DNA of 64,000 nucleotides, taken from NCBI RefSeq assembly GCF_018310345.1, contig NZ_JAGXBY010000006.1, positions 229,223 through 293,222 on the forward strand, in the 5' to 3' direction. The position numbers and the translations under genes are program-made. The notes beneath the pieces are model-generated. The model was not told where the DNA came from, ran no database searches, and saw only the letters and a program-made list of their open reading frames with translations. Shown here piece by piece: positions 6,616 through 16,158 of this stretch. The stretch comes from Ornithinibacillus massiliensis (GTDB lineage Bacteria; Bacillota; Bacilli; Bacillales; Amphibacillaceae). Every line of letters starts with the position of its first letter. Positions within the stretch are counted from its first letter, which is position 1.

Positions 6616-6972
6616 GTGAACTTTAAAATTAATAATAAAGACGTAAAATTAAAATTTGGATTAAAGTTTTGTAGATCATTAGATGAAGTATATAAAGTAG
6701 ATTATCAAGGTCTAGAATTTGGAATGGGAGTAAACTTTGCCTATATGAATTTAGAGCAACGTAATCCGGTTGCTATAGCGGAGATAATTAAAGCGGCATC
6801 TGCTCATGTTGGTTTTTCATCAGATGAAATCGATGAAGCGGTCGAACATTATGCTGAAGAAAACGATGGATTAGAGAAGCTTTTTACCAATTTAATTCAT
6901 GAAATGGGAAAGTCTCAGGTAGTAGCGTCAACAATCAAGCATTTTCAGGAAAACGCAAAAGTCACGAAGTAA
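6616..6972 (+). CDS. Tail assembly chaperone (G-type)
   Basis: This 118-aa protein starts at GTG 6616 after AGAGGAGA. It begins NFKINNKDVKLKFGLKFCRS and is of the size and helical type of the siphophage tail assembly chaperone, encoded between tube and tape measure. In this position two overlapping frames commonly yield G and G-T products through a -1 ribosomal frameshift. The next frame (-1) is open from before the stop of this gene through to 7337, with a GCAAAAG stretch at 6955-6961 where Lys-tRNA could slip. The chaperone coats the tape measure during assembly and is not in the final particle. Confidence 0.7.
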   Translation: MNFKINNKDVKLKFGLKFCRSLDEVYKVDYQGLEFGMGVNFAYMNLEQRNPVAIAEIIKAASAHVGFSSDEIDEAVEHYAEENDGLEKLFTNLIHEMGKSQVVASTIKHFQENAKVTK

Positions 6973-7061
6973 ACAGAAATCGATCATTAAGAACGTATGA
7001 GCAAATAATAATCAATTGTTTTCGCTATTTAGGTTGTCAATCTCTTTATGAGATTGAGATT

Positions 7062-7337
7062 ATGTCAATTTACGAATATCAAATGAGAATGAAAGCTTTT
7101 AATCTAGGGAGAATTGATAAAGAGTATGTTATGCACCAACAGGCATGGTTAAATCATCAGGTAACACTTACAAAGGAACAAGGTAAAAAACAAGTCCCGA
7201 TCTATAAACGATTCGAGGACTTTTTTGATTACAAAAAACGTATTAAAGAAGTAGAACACGACGAAAAACGTGAAATCACTCCACAAATACGGAAAATGGC
7301 ACAAATCGCTGCCGTGGTTAATGGTGGAAGGAGGTAG
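7062..7337 (+). CDS. T-type extension of the tail assembly chaperone
   Basis: ATG 7062 opens a 91-codon frame (MSIYEYQMRMKAFNLGRIDK), but it has no ribosome site. The same frame is open upstream without a start to about 6955, reading EVNRNRSLRTYEQI and CFRYLGCQSLYEIE. That frame is -1 relative to the chaperone gene. The simplest reading is that this is the T domain, translated only as a fusion with the upstream protein; starts at 7062 in automatic annotations are probably artefacts. The KKQVPIYKRFEDFFDYKKRI stretch is typical of this second chaperone frame in Bacillus phages. It ends at TAG 7337 inside the tape-measure ribosome site region. Confidence 0.65.
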   Translation: MSIYEYQMRMKAFNLGRIDKEYVMHQQAWLNHQVTLTKEQGKKQVPIYKRFEDFFDYKKRIKEVEHDEKREITPQIRKMAQIAAVVNGGRR

Positions 7338-7343
7338 ATTGGT

Positions 7344-8984
7344 ATTGCTGAACAATATAGCTTTGAAGCTTTTATAAAAGCAACGGGTATAGATAAAGTT
7401 GCCAAAGGTATTGATGACACAACAAATAATATAGAAGGTATGCTTTCCAAGGTAAAGAGCGCGGCATTAACTGTTAATAATGCATTCTCTGCCTTGAATA
7501 TAGAGATTAATCCAGAAAGTGTTGCTGTCTTGACAGGGATTTATAAATCAATAAGTGATACAGTATCAGTTATTGATAGTTCAATCGATACATTTAATAA
7601 ATTTCCAGACGCATTAAGTAATTTTATTAATTTGAGTAAAGGGTTAATGAACCCTATGGGTATAATCATTGGATTACTAATAGGGCTAGTATCAGTGTTT
7701 GTCTATCTGTGGAGAACAAATGATAGTTTTAGGGACGCAGTGATTAATGCCTTCAATAATATTAAAGACGTAGTTATGCCTATTGTCCAATTAGTCGGCG
7801 ATTTTATTATGCAAATATGGGGCTATGTAGTCGAATGGTGGAGCGAAAATGGCGAAAAACTACTTTCTGTTGCTTCAAGTGTATGGAATACCATTTCAGA
7901 AGTTGTGACGCTTGTAATTCAAGAGGTTGTGAACTCGGTGAAGGAAATTTGGAGTGCCCTCGTAGCTTTTTGGGATGAGCATGGAGAAATGATACTTGAA
8001 GTAGCACAACGTGTATGGAATAAAATTTGGGATGTCATTAGTTTTGTTTCAGAGGTTATCTGGAGTGTAATTGAAGGGGTTATAACTAATATCTTCAATA
8101 TAATGCAAGATATTTGGCCTTCCATACAAGGGATTATTATTACAGTTTGGGAAGTAATTCAAGGAGTAATAAGCGGGGCTACTGATTTTATCGTGGGAAT
8201 AATACAGTTCTTTAGTGCTCTATTTAGTGGTAATTGGTCTGGTTTATGGGATGCAGTGAAACAGGTTCTTAGTGGAGCTTTAACTATTATAAAGTCCCTG
8301 ATAAGTGGTGCATTTAATCTTATCAAGGGCATTATTTCAACCATTCTAAATACCGTAAAAAGCATAGTTACAACTGTGTGGAATAGTATTAAAGAAGCTA
8401 TATCAAATATTTTAAATAGAGTAATTGATACAGTGACTGGTGCATTTACCTCGGTTAAAGATGCTGTAACAGAGGGAATTGGGAAAGCTCTAGATATTGT
8501 ATTTAACATTGGTGATAAGTTCCTAGAAGCTGGTAAAAATATTGTTACGTCCATTGCAGATGGTATTATGGGCGCAATTAGTTTTGTAACTGATGCAATT
8601 GGTAATGTAACACAAAAAATCCGTAACTTTTTACCATTTAGTCCAGCGAAAGAGGGCGCTTTGAGGGACATTATGAAAATACAAATTCCACAATCGATTG
8701 CGAAATCCATTGATAATGGAAAACGGGTTGCTGTTAGAGCTATGTCGGATTTGACGACTGCTATCAATGATGAAATGCCTATTACGGATATTGGTGGGGT
8801 TGTGGCTGGAATTAATCATCAAGCCAATGGACAATTAAATCACACGATTAACAGTGAAATATTTGTATCTAAACAACCGGCATATATTAATCTTGCAATC
8901 GGTGGAAATGACTTCGAGGGATTTGTTGATGACATTACTTCCGTTCAAGATCGAAAAACAAAAGTTAAGAAACTATTTTTATAG
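7344..8984 (+). CDS. Tail tape measure protein (probable ATT start)
   Basis: The frame begins right after the stop at 7337. No ATG, GTG or TTG occurs in frame before ATG 7440, which has its AGAAGG too close. ATT 7344 stands nine bases after AAGGAGG and would give M-AEQYSFEAFIKATG, a standard tape-measure N-terminus, so ATT is probably the start (546 aa). The body is rich in Trp-containing amphipathic repeats, has a hydrophobic segment near residue 105, and ends with the family motif FLPFSPAKEGALRDI (about 428). At 546 aa it is short for a Bacillus tape measure, implying a short tail. It sets tail length and may aid membrane passage. Confidence 0.8.
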   Translation: MAEQYSFEAFIKATGIDKVAKGIDDTTNNIEGMLSKVKSAALTVNNAFSALNIEINPESVAVLTGIYKSISDTVSVIDSSIDTFNKFPDALSNFINLSKGLMNPMGIIIGLLIGLVSVFVYLWRTNDSFRDAVINAFNNIKDVVMPIVQLVGDFIMQIWGYVVEWWSENGEKLLSVASSVWNTISEVVTLVIQEVVNSVKEIWSALVAFWDEHGEMILEVAQRVWNKIWDVISFVSEVIWSVIEGVITNIFNIMQDIWPSIQGIIITVWEVIQGVISGATDFIVGIIQFFSALFSGNWSGLWDAVKQVLSGALTIIKSLISGAFNLIKGIISTILNTVKSIVTTVWNSIKEAISNILNRVIDTVTGAFTSVKDAVTEGIGKALDIVFNIGDKFLEAGKNIVTSIADGIMGAISFVTDAIGNVTQKIRNFLPFSPAKEGALRDIMKIQIPQSIAKSIDNGKRVAVRAMSDLTTAINDEMPITDIGGVVAGINHQANGQLNHTINSEIFVSKQPAYINLAIGGNDFEGFVDDITSVQDRKTKVKKLFL

Positions 8985-8994
8985 GAGGTGCTTT

Positions 8995-10536
8995 ATGTAT
9001 AAATTTGTAGATACAGTTGCAGGAAGTGGTACAGAAAGCACTTCCATGTCAATTGAGACAGTATTTAATTCATTTAATCTCGATCAATTACTTACTGACA
9101 AGGATGGTAGTTTCATAACTCTGACAGTTAGTGGTAGAAGTAATATAGATCAGAAAATTAATACTGTAGCTGTTCCTGGAATGGATGGATTAATAGAGCA
9201 AGATGGAGCGAATTTAGAAGCTCGTGAGATAACTGTCATGTATAAAATAACGGATCGTACCAATGAGGGATTAAGGAAAAGATTGGACCAGTTAAATTCA
9301 CTATTAGAGGGCTCCAAAAAGGAATTGTCATTTACTGATGAGGATGCTCTGTTTTATGCAACCATGCAGTCAAATCAATTACCAGAAGAAGATTCTAACA
9401 CGTTAAATGGTACGATTATTTTTCTTTGTTCGGATCCTTTAAAATACGGACCTGAACAAACAGAGAATTTTGAATCAGAAGTACACACAGTGACTAATGA
9501 TGGCACAGTAGAAGCAGCGCCAATTGTTGAATTTATAGTAAGAGAACCAATCACATTTGCGTTGATTCAAAACAACAGCGACGCGAATAAAATAGGGGAT
9601 CAAGTTTACCCAAAATATACCATGCTTGGGAGACCAGTAGATGTAGAGAGCCAAACTCCTTATTTAAAGTATGAGAGAATTTTCTATTCTAACGGTGACA
9701 GTTTAGTAGGATTTGTAAATGCTTCTAATAGTGATATTGACGGTGGAATTGTTGCTGGAGATATCATAACTAGGAATAGTAGGTTTGTAGCAGATTCTTA
9801 CGGTGAAGGTTCTAGTTGGCATGGTCCAGCTATTAAACACTCGTTATCTGAGCCATTAAGAGATTTTCGAATGAAAGCATTTTTAGGATTTTTTAATAGT
9901 AAGGCAGGGCAGGTCGGACGTGTTGAAATTTATCTTAAGGATGTACTTGGTCGTGATGTCTGCAAAGTTGCTTTAAAAGATACTTCTACTGGGAGAGCTA
10001 ACACCCGGGCAGAGTTTAGATCTGGTGGATTAACTGACGGTAAATATATTATAAGTGAACATGGTGATAATGTTGGCACTTGGAATAACTTTTCTGGTCA
10101 AGTCCATATTGAAAGAGAAGGGAACAAGTGGTATTGCTATTTAGCGAAAGTTGACACATCTACAGGTCGACACCATGCAAGACGTACTGTGGAGTGGGAA
10201 GATAGTGAAAACAAATATACGAATCAAGTAGCTCAAGTAGTCATTCATATAGGTGCTGTAGGAAACCACTTGATACTAGGATCCAATACTGGCTTATCCT
10301 CTATTAGTATCGATAAAATCAACCAGAAAACAAATGGCGTTCCATTTATTGCAGGCGAGGGTGATATTATCACTCTCGACAGTTTAACCGGTGACGCTTT
10401 TATTAATGGAGAACCACGTAATGATTTACTTGATTTTGGCTCCGACTTTATCAGTCTTGTAAAAGGTGAGAATCAGTTGGTGGTACATCCTAACAGCTTT
10501 GATACACTACTGAGATATAGAAAACGGTATAGATAA
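8995..10536 (+). CDS. Distal tail protein (Dit, Sipho_tail family)
   Basis: From ATG 8995, placed after AGGAGGTG, the protein has 513 residues. The N-terminal 230 resemble Dit: a beta-rich start, VAVPGMDGLIEQDG and the FTDEDALFYATM strand. Dit forms the hexameric hub between tail tube and tip. The region from about 230 to 470 is an extra beta-rich domain with EHGDNVGTWNNFSGQVHIER, consistent with a carbohydrate-binding insertion seen in evolved Dit proteins. The C-terminus (LVKGENQLVVHPNSF) returns to the Dit fold. A frame extension upstream to 8854 overlaps the tape measure and is not used. Confidence 0.82.
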   Translation: MYKFVDTVAGSGTESTSMSIETVFNSFNLDQLLTDKDGSFITLTVSGRSNIDQKINTVAVPGMDGLIEQDGANLEAREITVMYKITDRTNEGLRKRLDQLNSLLEGSKKELSFTDEDALFYATMQSNQLPEEDSNTLNGTIIFLCSDPLKYGPEQTENFESEVHTVTNDGTVEAAPIVEFIVREPITFALIQNNSDANKIGDQVYPKYTMLGRPVDVESQTPYLKYERIFYSNGDSLVGFVNASNSDIDGGIVAGDIITRNSRFVADSYGEGSSWHGPAIKHSLSEPLRDFRMKAFLGFFNSKAGQVGRVEIYLKDVLGRDVCKVALKDTSTGRANTRAEFRSGGLTDGKYIISEHGDNVGTWNNFSGQVHIEREGNKWYCYLAKVDTSTGRHHARRTVEWEDSENKYTNQVAQVVIHIGAVGNHLILGSNTGLSSISIDKINQKTNGVPFIAGEGDIITLDSLTGDAFINGEPRNDLLDFGSDFISLVKGENQLVVHPNSFDTLLRYRKRYR

Positions 10537-10552
10537 GAAGGGAGGATGAGCT

Positions 10553-13500
10553 TTGACTAAAATTTTCATAATAGATGGTCAAACTGATGACTTTTTAGAT
10601 TGGATAAATAAACAGGATGTAATTGACAATATTCATGAACGTGATATGTCAGCTATGCTTGAAACATTTAAGTTTACTGCATTTGCTGACAGACGTTATT
10701 CGCAACATCTAACAGATAAAAACAGATTAGTTATTCCCGGTGAAGATGGTGAGTACCGGGAATTTGTTATTAAGTTGACTGATCGATATCGCGATAGTGA
10801 TGGTGCAAATCTTATTGATGTAACTGCTTTAGCTTCATTTCAAGAGCTGATAGGGGCAAAAGTAGTATCACCTACAAAAACAGCCCAACAGTCAGCGGAA
10901 GTACATGTTAGAGAAATTCTAGCCGGCACAGAGATAGAGGCGGGCAATGTTGCTTACAAAGGATTGCGAGCAATTTCTTTCGATAATTACACTGATCCAT
11001 TTTCTGCTTTAAAAAAACTAGCTACAGAGTTTGAACTAGAACTAGACTTTAGGGTTGAAATAAATAGCAATCGAATCACTAAAAGATATGTAGATTTAGT
11101 TGAGCGAGTAGGTGGATGGAGAGGTAGACACGTAGAGTTCGGAAAAGACCTTCAAGGTATTAGAAGGAAGGAAGATTCCAGTGAAATTGTAACAGCCCTC
11201 TTATGCTTAGGACCTGAAATGGAAGATGGTACACGATTAGAAGTGTATGTAGAGGATAAAGAAGCACTAGAACGATGGGGGCGCAGAGGTCAGCATATAG
11301 TAAGTATATATGAACCTCAATCCGAAGGCCGTGATATGACTGAGGAAAATCTTATTAGACTTGGTAAAGCCGAGTTAAAAAAACGTATTAACGCAATTGT
11401 AAGCTATGAAGCCAATATCATAGATTTAGAACATATAACCAGAATGGAAAATAAAAGGATTCGTTTTGGTGATATTGTAAAAATAAAAGATACTACGTTT
11501 AATCCGCCCTTGTTCGTAGAAGCCCGTATTTATAAGCAAAATCGGAATATCTTTAATCCAGCAAGTAAAAAGGTTGAGCTCGGAGACTTTATAGAATATA
11601 CCGTCGAACAGGTCCAAAATAACTGGAAAGCTATTCGTGATGAAATTGATAGGAAAGTAAGGATAGCTGAACTCCGTGCAGGAATTGGAGACATCCGTTT
11701 TACTATTATTGGTTATCGAGAGCCATTAAGAGTGCAGAAATCAAGTGTCGATAGTCAGTTTGATAGTTTAGTAAATAACCTTGATTTAGATACTGGTATC
11801 CGGAATAGCCTAACCACTGTTAAAGCTTCTTATGACAATACGTATGGAGTATTATTGGATACGATAGACAGTACAGTGGATAAAGAGGAATTAACAGAAG
11901 ATGATTTGCAGCAAGTAAATGTTCAGTATGCGAACTATGAATCTGGACTTGCTGAACTAACTAGGCTATTTGAATTTGCAACAGATACCATTGCAAAGAG
12001 AAAGGCTGATGATGCAGAGGATGGTGCTAATAGGTACACCGACGAGCATTTAGTCGACATAAACCTCATTTTGGAAAGAGCTCAAGAAAGAATTGATGAA
12101 GCACGAAATGAAATAGAAGAAGCTGACAAAAGAATAGGTGACGCTTTAGATGAATTAGAAAATTTAGAAAATAGGTTGAATGAACTTGATGGTGACAAAG
12201 TAAACATAATTGATTATGATGTAAAAATTAAAGAATTAACAGATGATATAGCTGATAAAGTTGATGGGCAATGGGTTGGTGGACAAATACAAATAGCGCT
12301 TGATAATTTAGAAATTGGCGGTTACAACTTAGCTAGGGGTCTGGGTGGAGATATATATAATAAAAATAGACTTTATTCTCAAGATAGACCTAAAGCTGAA
12401 ATAGTTACTTTTAATGGTAAAAAGTGGATAAGGTATACAGGTAATAATCTTCGTATTCAAAATATAGTAATTGAGCCTAATACAACGTATACATGGAGTT
12501 TTACAGCTTATACAACTAATAACCCAATACAAGTTAGAATTTATGATTGGGACGGGTCTGGCTATGGTGGAGTTTATCATGAGATTAAAACAACTCCAAC
12601 TAGAATAAAACATACGTTCACTACAAACAGTAATTCTAGTTACGAAATATTGCATATAAACAACCTTGACGCTAATGATGTTTACTATTTTGCCGATTTT
12701 CAGTTACAAAAAGGTAATAAAGCAACTGACTGGTCATATGCACCAGAAGACATTTTTGCAGACATTGAACTGAAAGCAAATGTTGATGATGTATATGTGA
12801 AATCACAAATCGATAGCATGTTTGACAATGTTGTATCATACACAGTTTATCAAGCTGATCAAGAAGGTATAGTAGAACGTTTTGACAGTATTGAAACAAA
12901 AATATATCAAAATGAGCAAGCAGTTGGTGTTAAGGTAGACCAAACAACTTATGATACTACAATAGGTCAAATTAACAACAGAATGGCGCAATGGGAAATG
13001 ACAGCAGATGGTATTGAGCAAAGTGTAAGCAACTTACAATATGATATTGACCATATGGAAATTGGCGGAAGGAACATAGTATCACTACAAAGTGTCTCTA
13101 CTTCTGGTAGTGTTGATATAAAAGGTTATGTTTATACAATAAATAGAACATCATCTGGTAATCCATATATACGTGTTACACGAGAGCGATTTGAGGAAGG
13201 TAATTACTATGTAGCTACATTTAAGGTCAGAAAAATTAGTGGTAATGTTGTATCTATGGGCGGTCATACAAATTCATTTAGTGTTTTTGAAGTTTATAGG
13301 GATGGGGTCCAAGTTGGGACTTCTTGGTCAAGTGCAGATCGAACATACCCTGACGATACAGAAATGCATGAGTACAGGGTATATTTTAAGGCGTTAGACA
13401 GTTTCCCTTCTGATTCAGCCCCATATTGGTATATACAACCTAACCGTCCGTCATATGGGCAAGATTATGTTGTAGAAATTTGGGACTTTCAGATAGAAGA

Positions 13501-14803
13501 AGGTAACAGACCCACAGGTTGGGCTCCTGCTCCTGAAGATCAGATACATTATACAGAAACACGCATAAGACAATTAGCTAATGAGATTGACCTGTCTTAT
13601 GTAAAGAATAATGAAGTTATTTCACGTATTAACCTATCAAGTGAAGGCGTAAGAATCGATGGCAGTTTGCTAGAAATAACTGGTGATACCTTAATTCATG
13701 GTAATTTATCTGCAAGAGATGCAACATTCTTAGACATGACTACAAGAAATATGACAGCTATTAATGCAACTATTCAAAGCAGTACAGTAACTGGTAATTT
13801 AACAGCTACCAATGCAACTTTTTTACAAGGTACTTTTAATAAAGCGACTATTGTAGATGCAACCATACAAAACGCAACTATAACGGGGAGATTGAATGGT
13901 GCTACTGGTACCTTTAGAGGGGATATGACAGCAGGAAGTATCAATATTGCGACAGATGCTACTGTTGGGAACAACTTGAATTTAGGAACTAACACTATAA
14001 GTGGTGCGAAATCAATACGATTTTTTGGAGCAACTTCTTATATCCGTTCAGAATATGTTTTACAAAGTGGTTTTCTAAGAAATCAATTGAGCATAGTCGC
14101 TGGTGGAACTTCTGGTATAGTTACTATCTCTGGGTCTGAATTAATATTAACTGGTACAAATTTAATTACGTTTGAAGGGCAATCAAGTGCGGCATCGATT
14201 GATATAACTGGCGGTCCTGCAAGATGGAGACAGTCTAACTCACATTACATCATGCAAAATACTGTCGGTGAAGTAGCCTTTTATAAAGATGGCTCCCAAC
14301 TTGCAAGATTTTCACATAGAGATGGAACTACAAGAAATCCGTTCTTTCGTATGGGTGGCGGAGGATTAAAATTTTTATCAAGTGGTTCTCAAATACAAGT
14401 AAGAAACTCTGCCGATACAGGTTATATACCTATTACAGCAAGTGCATTTAACCCGCCTAACTCAAGTTTTAAAACCAAGAAAAACATAGATATCTATACT
14501 GATAGTACATTAGAAAAACTGAGAAGTATGGAGCTATATACATTCCATTATAATTATGAAATAGACACAGACCACAAGCATCTAGGGATAATGGTAGAAG
14601 AATCACCAGAGATTATTATGGCTTCTTCAAAAGAAACTATTGATTTATATTCTACGATTGGCTTTGCACTTAAAGGGATAAAAGAGTTAGACCGGAATAT
14701 GGAAGATCATATCTCTTGGCTAAAAACAGAAAATCAATACCTCAAAAATGAGATGAAAATTTTACAAAATAAAATAGAGCAGTTAGAGGAGAAGATAGCA
14801 TGA
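10553..14803 (+). CDS. Tail-associated lysin/fibre (Tal) with two carbohydrate-binding-like domains and Peptidase_S74 end
   Basis: The start is TTG 10553, seven bases after GGAGG; a nearby ATG is out of frame. Order: Tal/prophage tail endopeptidase platform (1-360); helical region with heptads around ERIDEARNEIEEADKR (500-560); two similar jelly-roll-like domains, each opening IGG(Y/R)N and closing with DW or GW plus APED (590-730 and 835-995); a beta-helix with repeated NATI/NATF units (1030-1130); and a Peptidase_S74 chaperone (about 1300-1416) with SFKTKKNI and HLGIMVEESPEII, ending in a coiled coil. S74 domains trimerise fibres and then cut themselves off, here near Ser1304 or Ser1305. 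This protein is the likely host-recognition factor. Confidence 0.82.
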   Translation: MTKIFIIDGQTDDFLDWINKQDVIDNIHERDMSAMLETFKFTAFADRRYSQHLTDKNRLVIPGEDGEYREFVIKLTDRYRDSDGANLIDVTALASFQELIGAKVVSPTKTAQQSAEVHVREILAGTEIEAGNVAYKGLRAISFDNYTDPFSALKKLATEFELELDFRVEINSNRITKRYVDLVERVGGWRGRHVEFGKDLQGIRRKEDSSEIVTALLCLGPEMEDGTRLEVYVEDKEALERWGRRGQHIVSIYEPQSEGRDMTEENLIRLGKAELKKRINAIVSYEANIIDLEHITRMENKRIRFGDIVKIKDTTFNPPLFVEARIYKQNRNIFNPASKKVELGDFIEYTVEQVQNNWKAIRDEIDRKVRIAELRAGIGDIRFTIIGYREPLRVQKSSVDSQFDSLVNNLDLDTGIRNSLTTVKASYDNTYGVLLDTIDSTVDKEELTEDDLQQVNVQYANYESGLAELTRLFEFATDTIAKRKADDAEDGANRYTDEHLVDINLILERAQERIDEARNEIEEADKRIGDALDELENLENRLNELDGDKVNIIDYDVKIKELTDDIADKVDGQWVGGQIQIALDNLEIGGYNLARGLGGDIYNKNRLYSQDRPKAEIVTFNGKKWIRYTGNNLRIQNIVIEPNTTYTWSFTAYTTNNPIQVRIYDWDGSGYGGVYHEIKTTPTRIKHTFTTNSNSSYEILHINNLDANDVYYFADFQLQKGNKATDWSYAPEDIFADIELKANVDDVYVKSQIDSMFDNVVSYTVYQADQEGIVERFDSIETKIYQNEQAVGVKVDQTTYDTTIGQINNRMAQWEMTADGIEQSVSNLQYDIDHMEIGGRNIVSLQSVSTSGSVDIKGYVYTINRTSSGNPYIRVTRERFEEGNYYVATFKVRKISGNVVSMGGHTNSFSVFEVYRDGVQVGTSWSSADRTYPDDTEMHEYRVYFKALDSFPSDSAPYWYIQPNRPSYGQDYVVEIWDFQIEEGNRPTGWAPAPEDQIHYTETRIRQLANEIDLSYVKNNEVISRINLSSEGVRIDGSLLEITGDTLIHGNLSARDATFLDMTTRNMTAINATIQSSTVTGNLTATNATFLQGTFNKATIVDATIQNATITGRLNGATGTFRGDMTAGSINIATDATVGNNLNLGTNTISGAKSIRFFGATSYIRSEYVLQSGFLRNQLSIVAGGTSGIVTISGSELILTGTNLITFEGQSSAASIDITGGPARWRQSNSHYIMQNTVGEVAFYKDGSQLARFSHRDGTTRNPFFRMGGGGLKFLSSGSQIQVRNSADTGYIPITASAFNPPNSSFKTKKNIDIYTDSTLEKLRSMELYTFHYNYEIDTDHKHLGIMVEESPEIIMASSKETIDLYSTIGFALKGIKELDRNMEDHISWLKTENQYLKNEMKILQNKIEQLEEKIA

Positions 14804-15228
14804 TAAAAATTCAGAATCAATATTTAAAAGATGTAGCAGAATTTTTGCAAAACAACATTACAACAAAGGGCAAAAAAAATATCCACCGTATGAGAATTGT
14901 TAAAATTATTCAAGATCGATATAAGGAAGTGGTAGAAGAAGAAGTAACCCTCTTGAAAGAATATGCTAAAACAGATGAAAACGGTGAGGTAATTCGTAAT
15001 AAAGATGGTGGTCTGGATATTGAAGACAAAAAAGGCTTTAACGAACAACATAAAGCGTTGTTTGATGAGTATTTTGTAATTGATGGGATAAATCTCGAAC
15101 CAGCTTTAAAAACAGTTGAAAAACTTGTAAATGAACATGACAAAGAATTAGTTGGAAAACCCGCAGAAATGCATTTTATTTTATCTGATGCGTTTGAAGA
15201 AAATAAAACAGAGGAGGAACAAGAATGA
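14800..15228 (+). CDS. DUF1617-like phage tail-region protein
   Basis: ATG 14800 overlaps the stop of the fibre gene (ATGA). The 142-aa acidic, helical protein (MIKIQNQYLKDVAEFLQNN, then KNKDGGLDIEDKKGFN-type stretch) looks like DUF1617 proteins, which Gram-positive phages encode right after the fibre. Translational coupling suggests it is made in step with the fibre. Its role is unknown; a fibre chaperone or a minor tip component are possibilities. The gene overlaps the following one by four bases as well. Confidence 0.6.
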   Translation: MIKIQNQYLKDVAEFLQNNITTKGKKNIHRMRIVKIIQDRYKEVVEEEVTLLKEYAKTDENGEVIRNKDGGLDIEDKKGFNEQHKALFDEYFVIDGINLEPALKTVEKLVNEHDKELVGKPAEMHFILSDAFEENKTEEEQE

Positions 15229-15488
15229 TGTCAAACTATATTTTTGAAGAAGTTAGTTCTAGATATATAACAGAAAATGGTGAGCAGGTAAGACTAGTGA
15301 ATTACCGTGGGAAAGATGAGCAGACTATTCCTAATACCGTTTTAAATATTGATGGAAGTTTTACTATGCCAGTGAAGGACTTTTTTGAAGCAGGTGTTAG
15401 TGGCAATTTATCAGAAGTGATTAGGGATAAAGTGGTTGAAAGAATAGTGGGAAATAAAAATACAGAGGAAACGGTAGACGCTGAATAA
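15225..15488 (+). CDS. 87-aa phage protein of the late module, unknown function
   Basis: Starts ATGATG at 15225 after GGAGGAAC and overlaps the preceding stop. The sequence (SNYIFEEVSSRYITENGEQV, then DGSFTMPVKDFFEAG) is acidic and probably folded, with no membrane segment. I do not recognise the family. Its place, between the post-fibre gene and the holins, is one where small XkdX-type proteins sit. Confidence 0.55.
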   Translation: MMSNYIFEEVSSRYITENGEQVRLVNYRGKDEQTIPNTVLNIDGSFTMPVKDFFEAGVSGNLSEVIRDKVVERIVGNKNTEETVDAE

Positions 15489-15526
15489 GGCGTTATTTTT
15501 TATGCCATACAATAGAGGAGGTAACC

Positions 15527-15745
15527 ATGGATGAAACATTAATTCAATACTTTCTTACACAAGGACCATTTGCGGTTCTTTTTGTTTGGCTTTTTTATAC
15601 AAGTAGAAAAGAGGCAAATGAAAGAGAGAAACAACTCTATCAAACAATCGATGATCAAAACGAAATATTAAAAGGATTTAGCACGAAGTATGACATTGTT
15701 ATAACTAAGCTGGATGATATTGAAGAGCGTTTACCACCACGGTAA
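15527..15745 (+). CDS. BhlA/UviB-family holin-like protein
   Basis: Seventy-two residues: one N-terminal membrane helix (about 8-25, LTQGPFAVLFVWLFYTSRK) followed by a charged coiled-coil tail ending EERLPPR. This is the layout of the BhlA/UviB bacteriocin and phage holins, which permeabilise the membrane so the lysin can reach the wall. Ribosome site GAGGAGGTAACC before ATG 15527. It stands directly before a second holin-like gene. Confidence 0.85.
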   Translation: MDETLIQYFLTQGPFAVLFVWLFYTSRKEANEREKQLYQTIDDQNEILKGFSTKYDIVITKLDDIEERLPPR

Positions 15746-15785
15746 GGGCTCTTTTTTATCGCCTTCTGAGGGGAGGTGATGAAGG

Positions 15786-16064
15786 TTGAAGATTAACTGG
15801 AAAGTTAGATTTAGTAATCCAGTATTCTATGCCCAGCTTATTCTAGCAATCTTGTTACCCATTATCAGCTATTTAGGTATTAAATTTGAGGATTTAACTA
15901 CATGGGTGATAATGGGGGATGTTCTTGCACAAGCAATCTCTAATCCATATGTATTGGCACTAGTATTGGTAAGTGTTTGGAATGCACTGATTGATCCGAC
16001 AACCAAGGGCTTAAGTGATAGTGTACAAGCAAGAACATATCAAAAACCGAGAGATGATGTGTAA
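15786..16064 (+). CDS. Phi LC3-family holin
   Basis: The 92-aa protein begins MKINWKVRFSNPVFYAQLIL, has two membrane helices (about 12-32 and 52-70) and contains DPTTKGLSDSVQARTY, the signature of phage phi LC3-type holins. The start is TTG 15786, eight bases after GGAGGTGATG; the ATG inside that site is in another frame and stops at once. It forms pores timed for lysis. Paired with the BhlA-like protein, as in many Bacillus prophages. Confidence 0.9.
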   Translation: MKINWKVRFSNPVFYAQLILAILLPIISYLGIKFEDLTTWVIMGDVLAQAISNPYVLALVLVSVWNALIDPTTKGLSDSVQARTYQKPRDDV

Positions 16065-16094
16065 TATTACGATACAAAAACTAACGGATTAAAT

Positions 16095-16130
16095 AAGTGG
16101 CTAGTCCAAATGGGCAAGTCACTTTTTTAA
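16095..16130 (+). terminator. Weak terminator-like hairpin between holin and lysin genes
   Basis: AAGTG (95-99) pairs with CACTT (120-124) around an imperfect inner stem, followed by six T. It may reduce lysin expression relative to the holins. Confidence 0.4.
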
Positions 16131-16158
16131 TATAAAAAATATTAGGAGGAGATTGTTT

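Noticed and set aside
8159..8767. Minus-strand frame of 202 codons inside the tape measure gene
   Set aside because: It mirrors the repeated helical tape-measure sequence, has no ribosome site and no recognisable domain.
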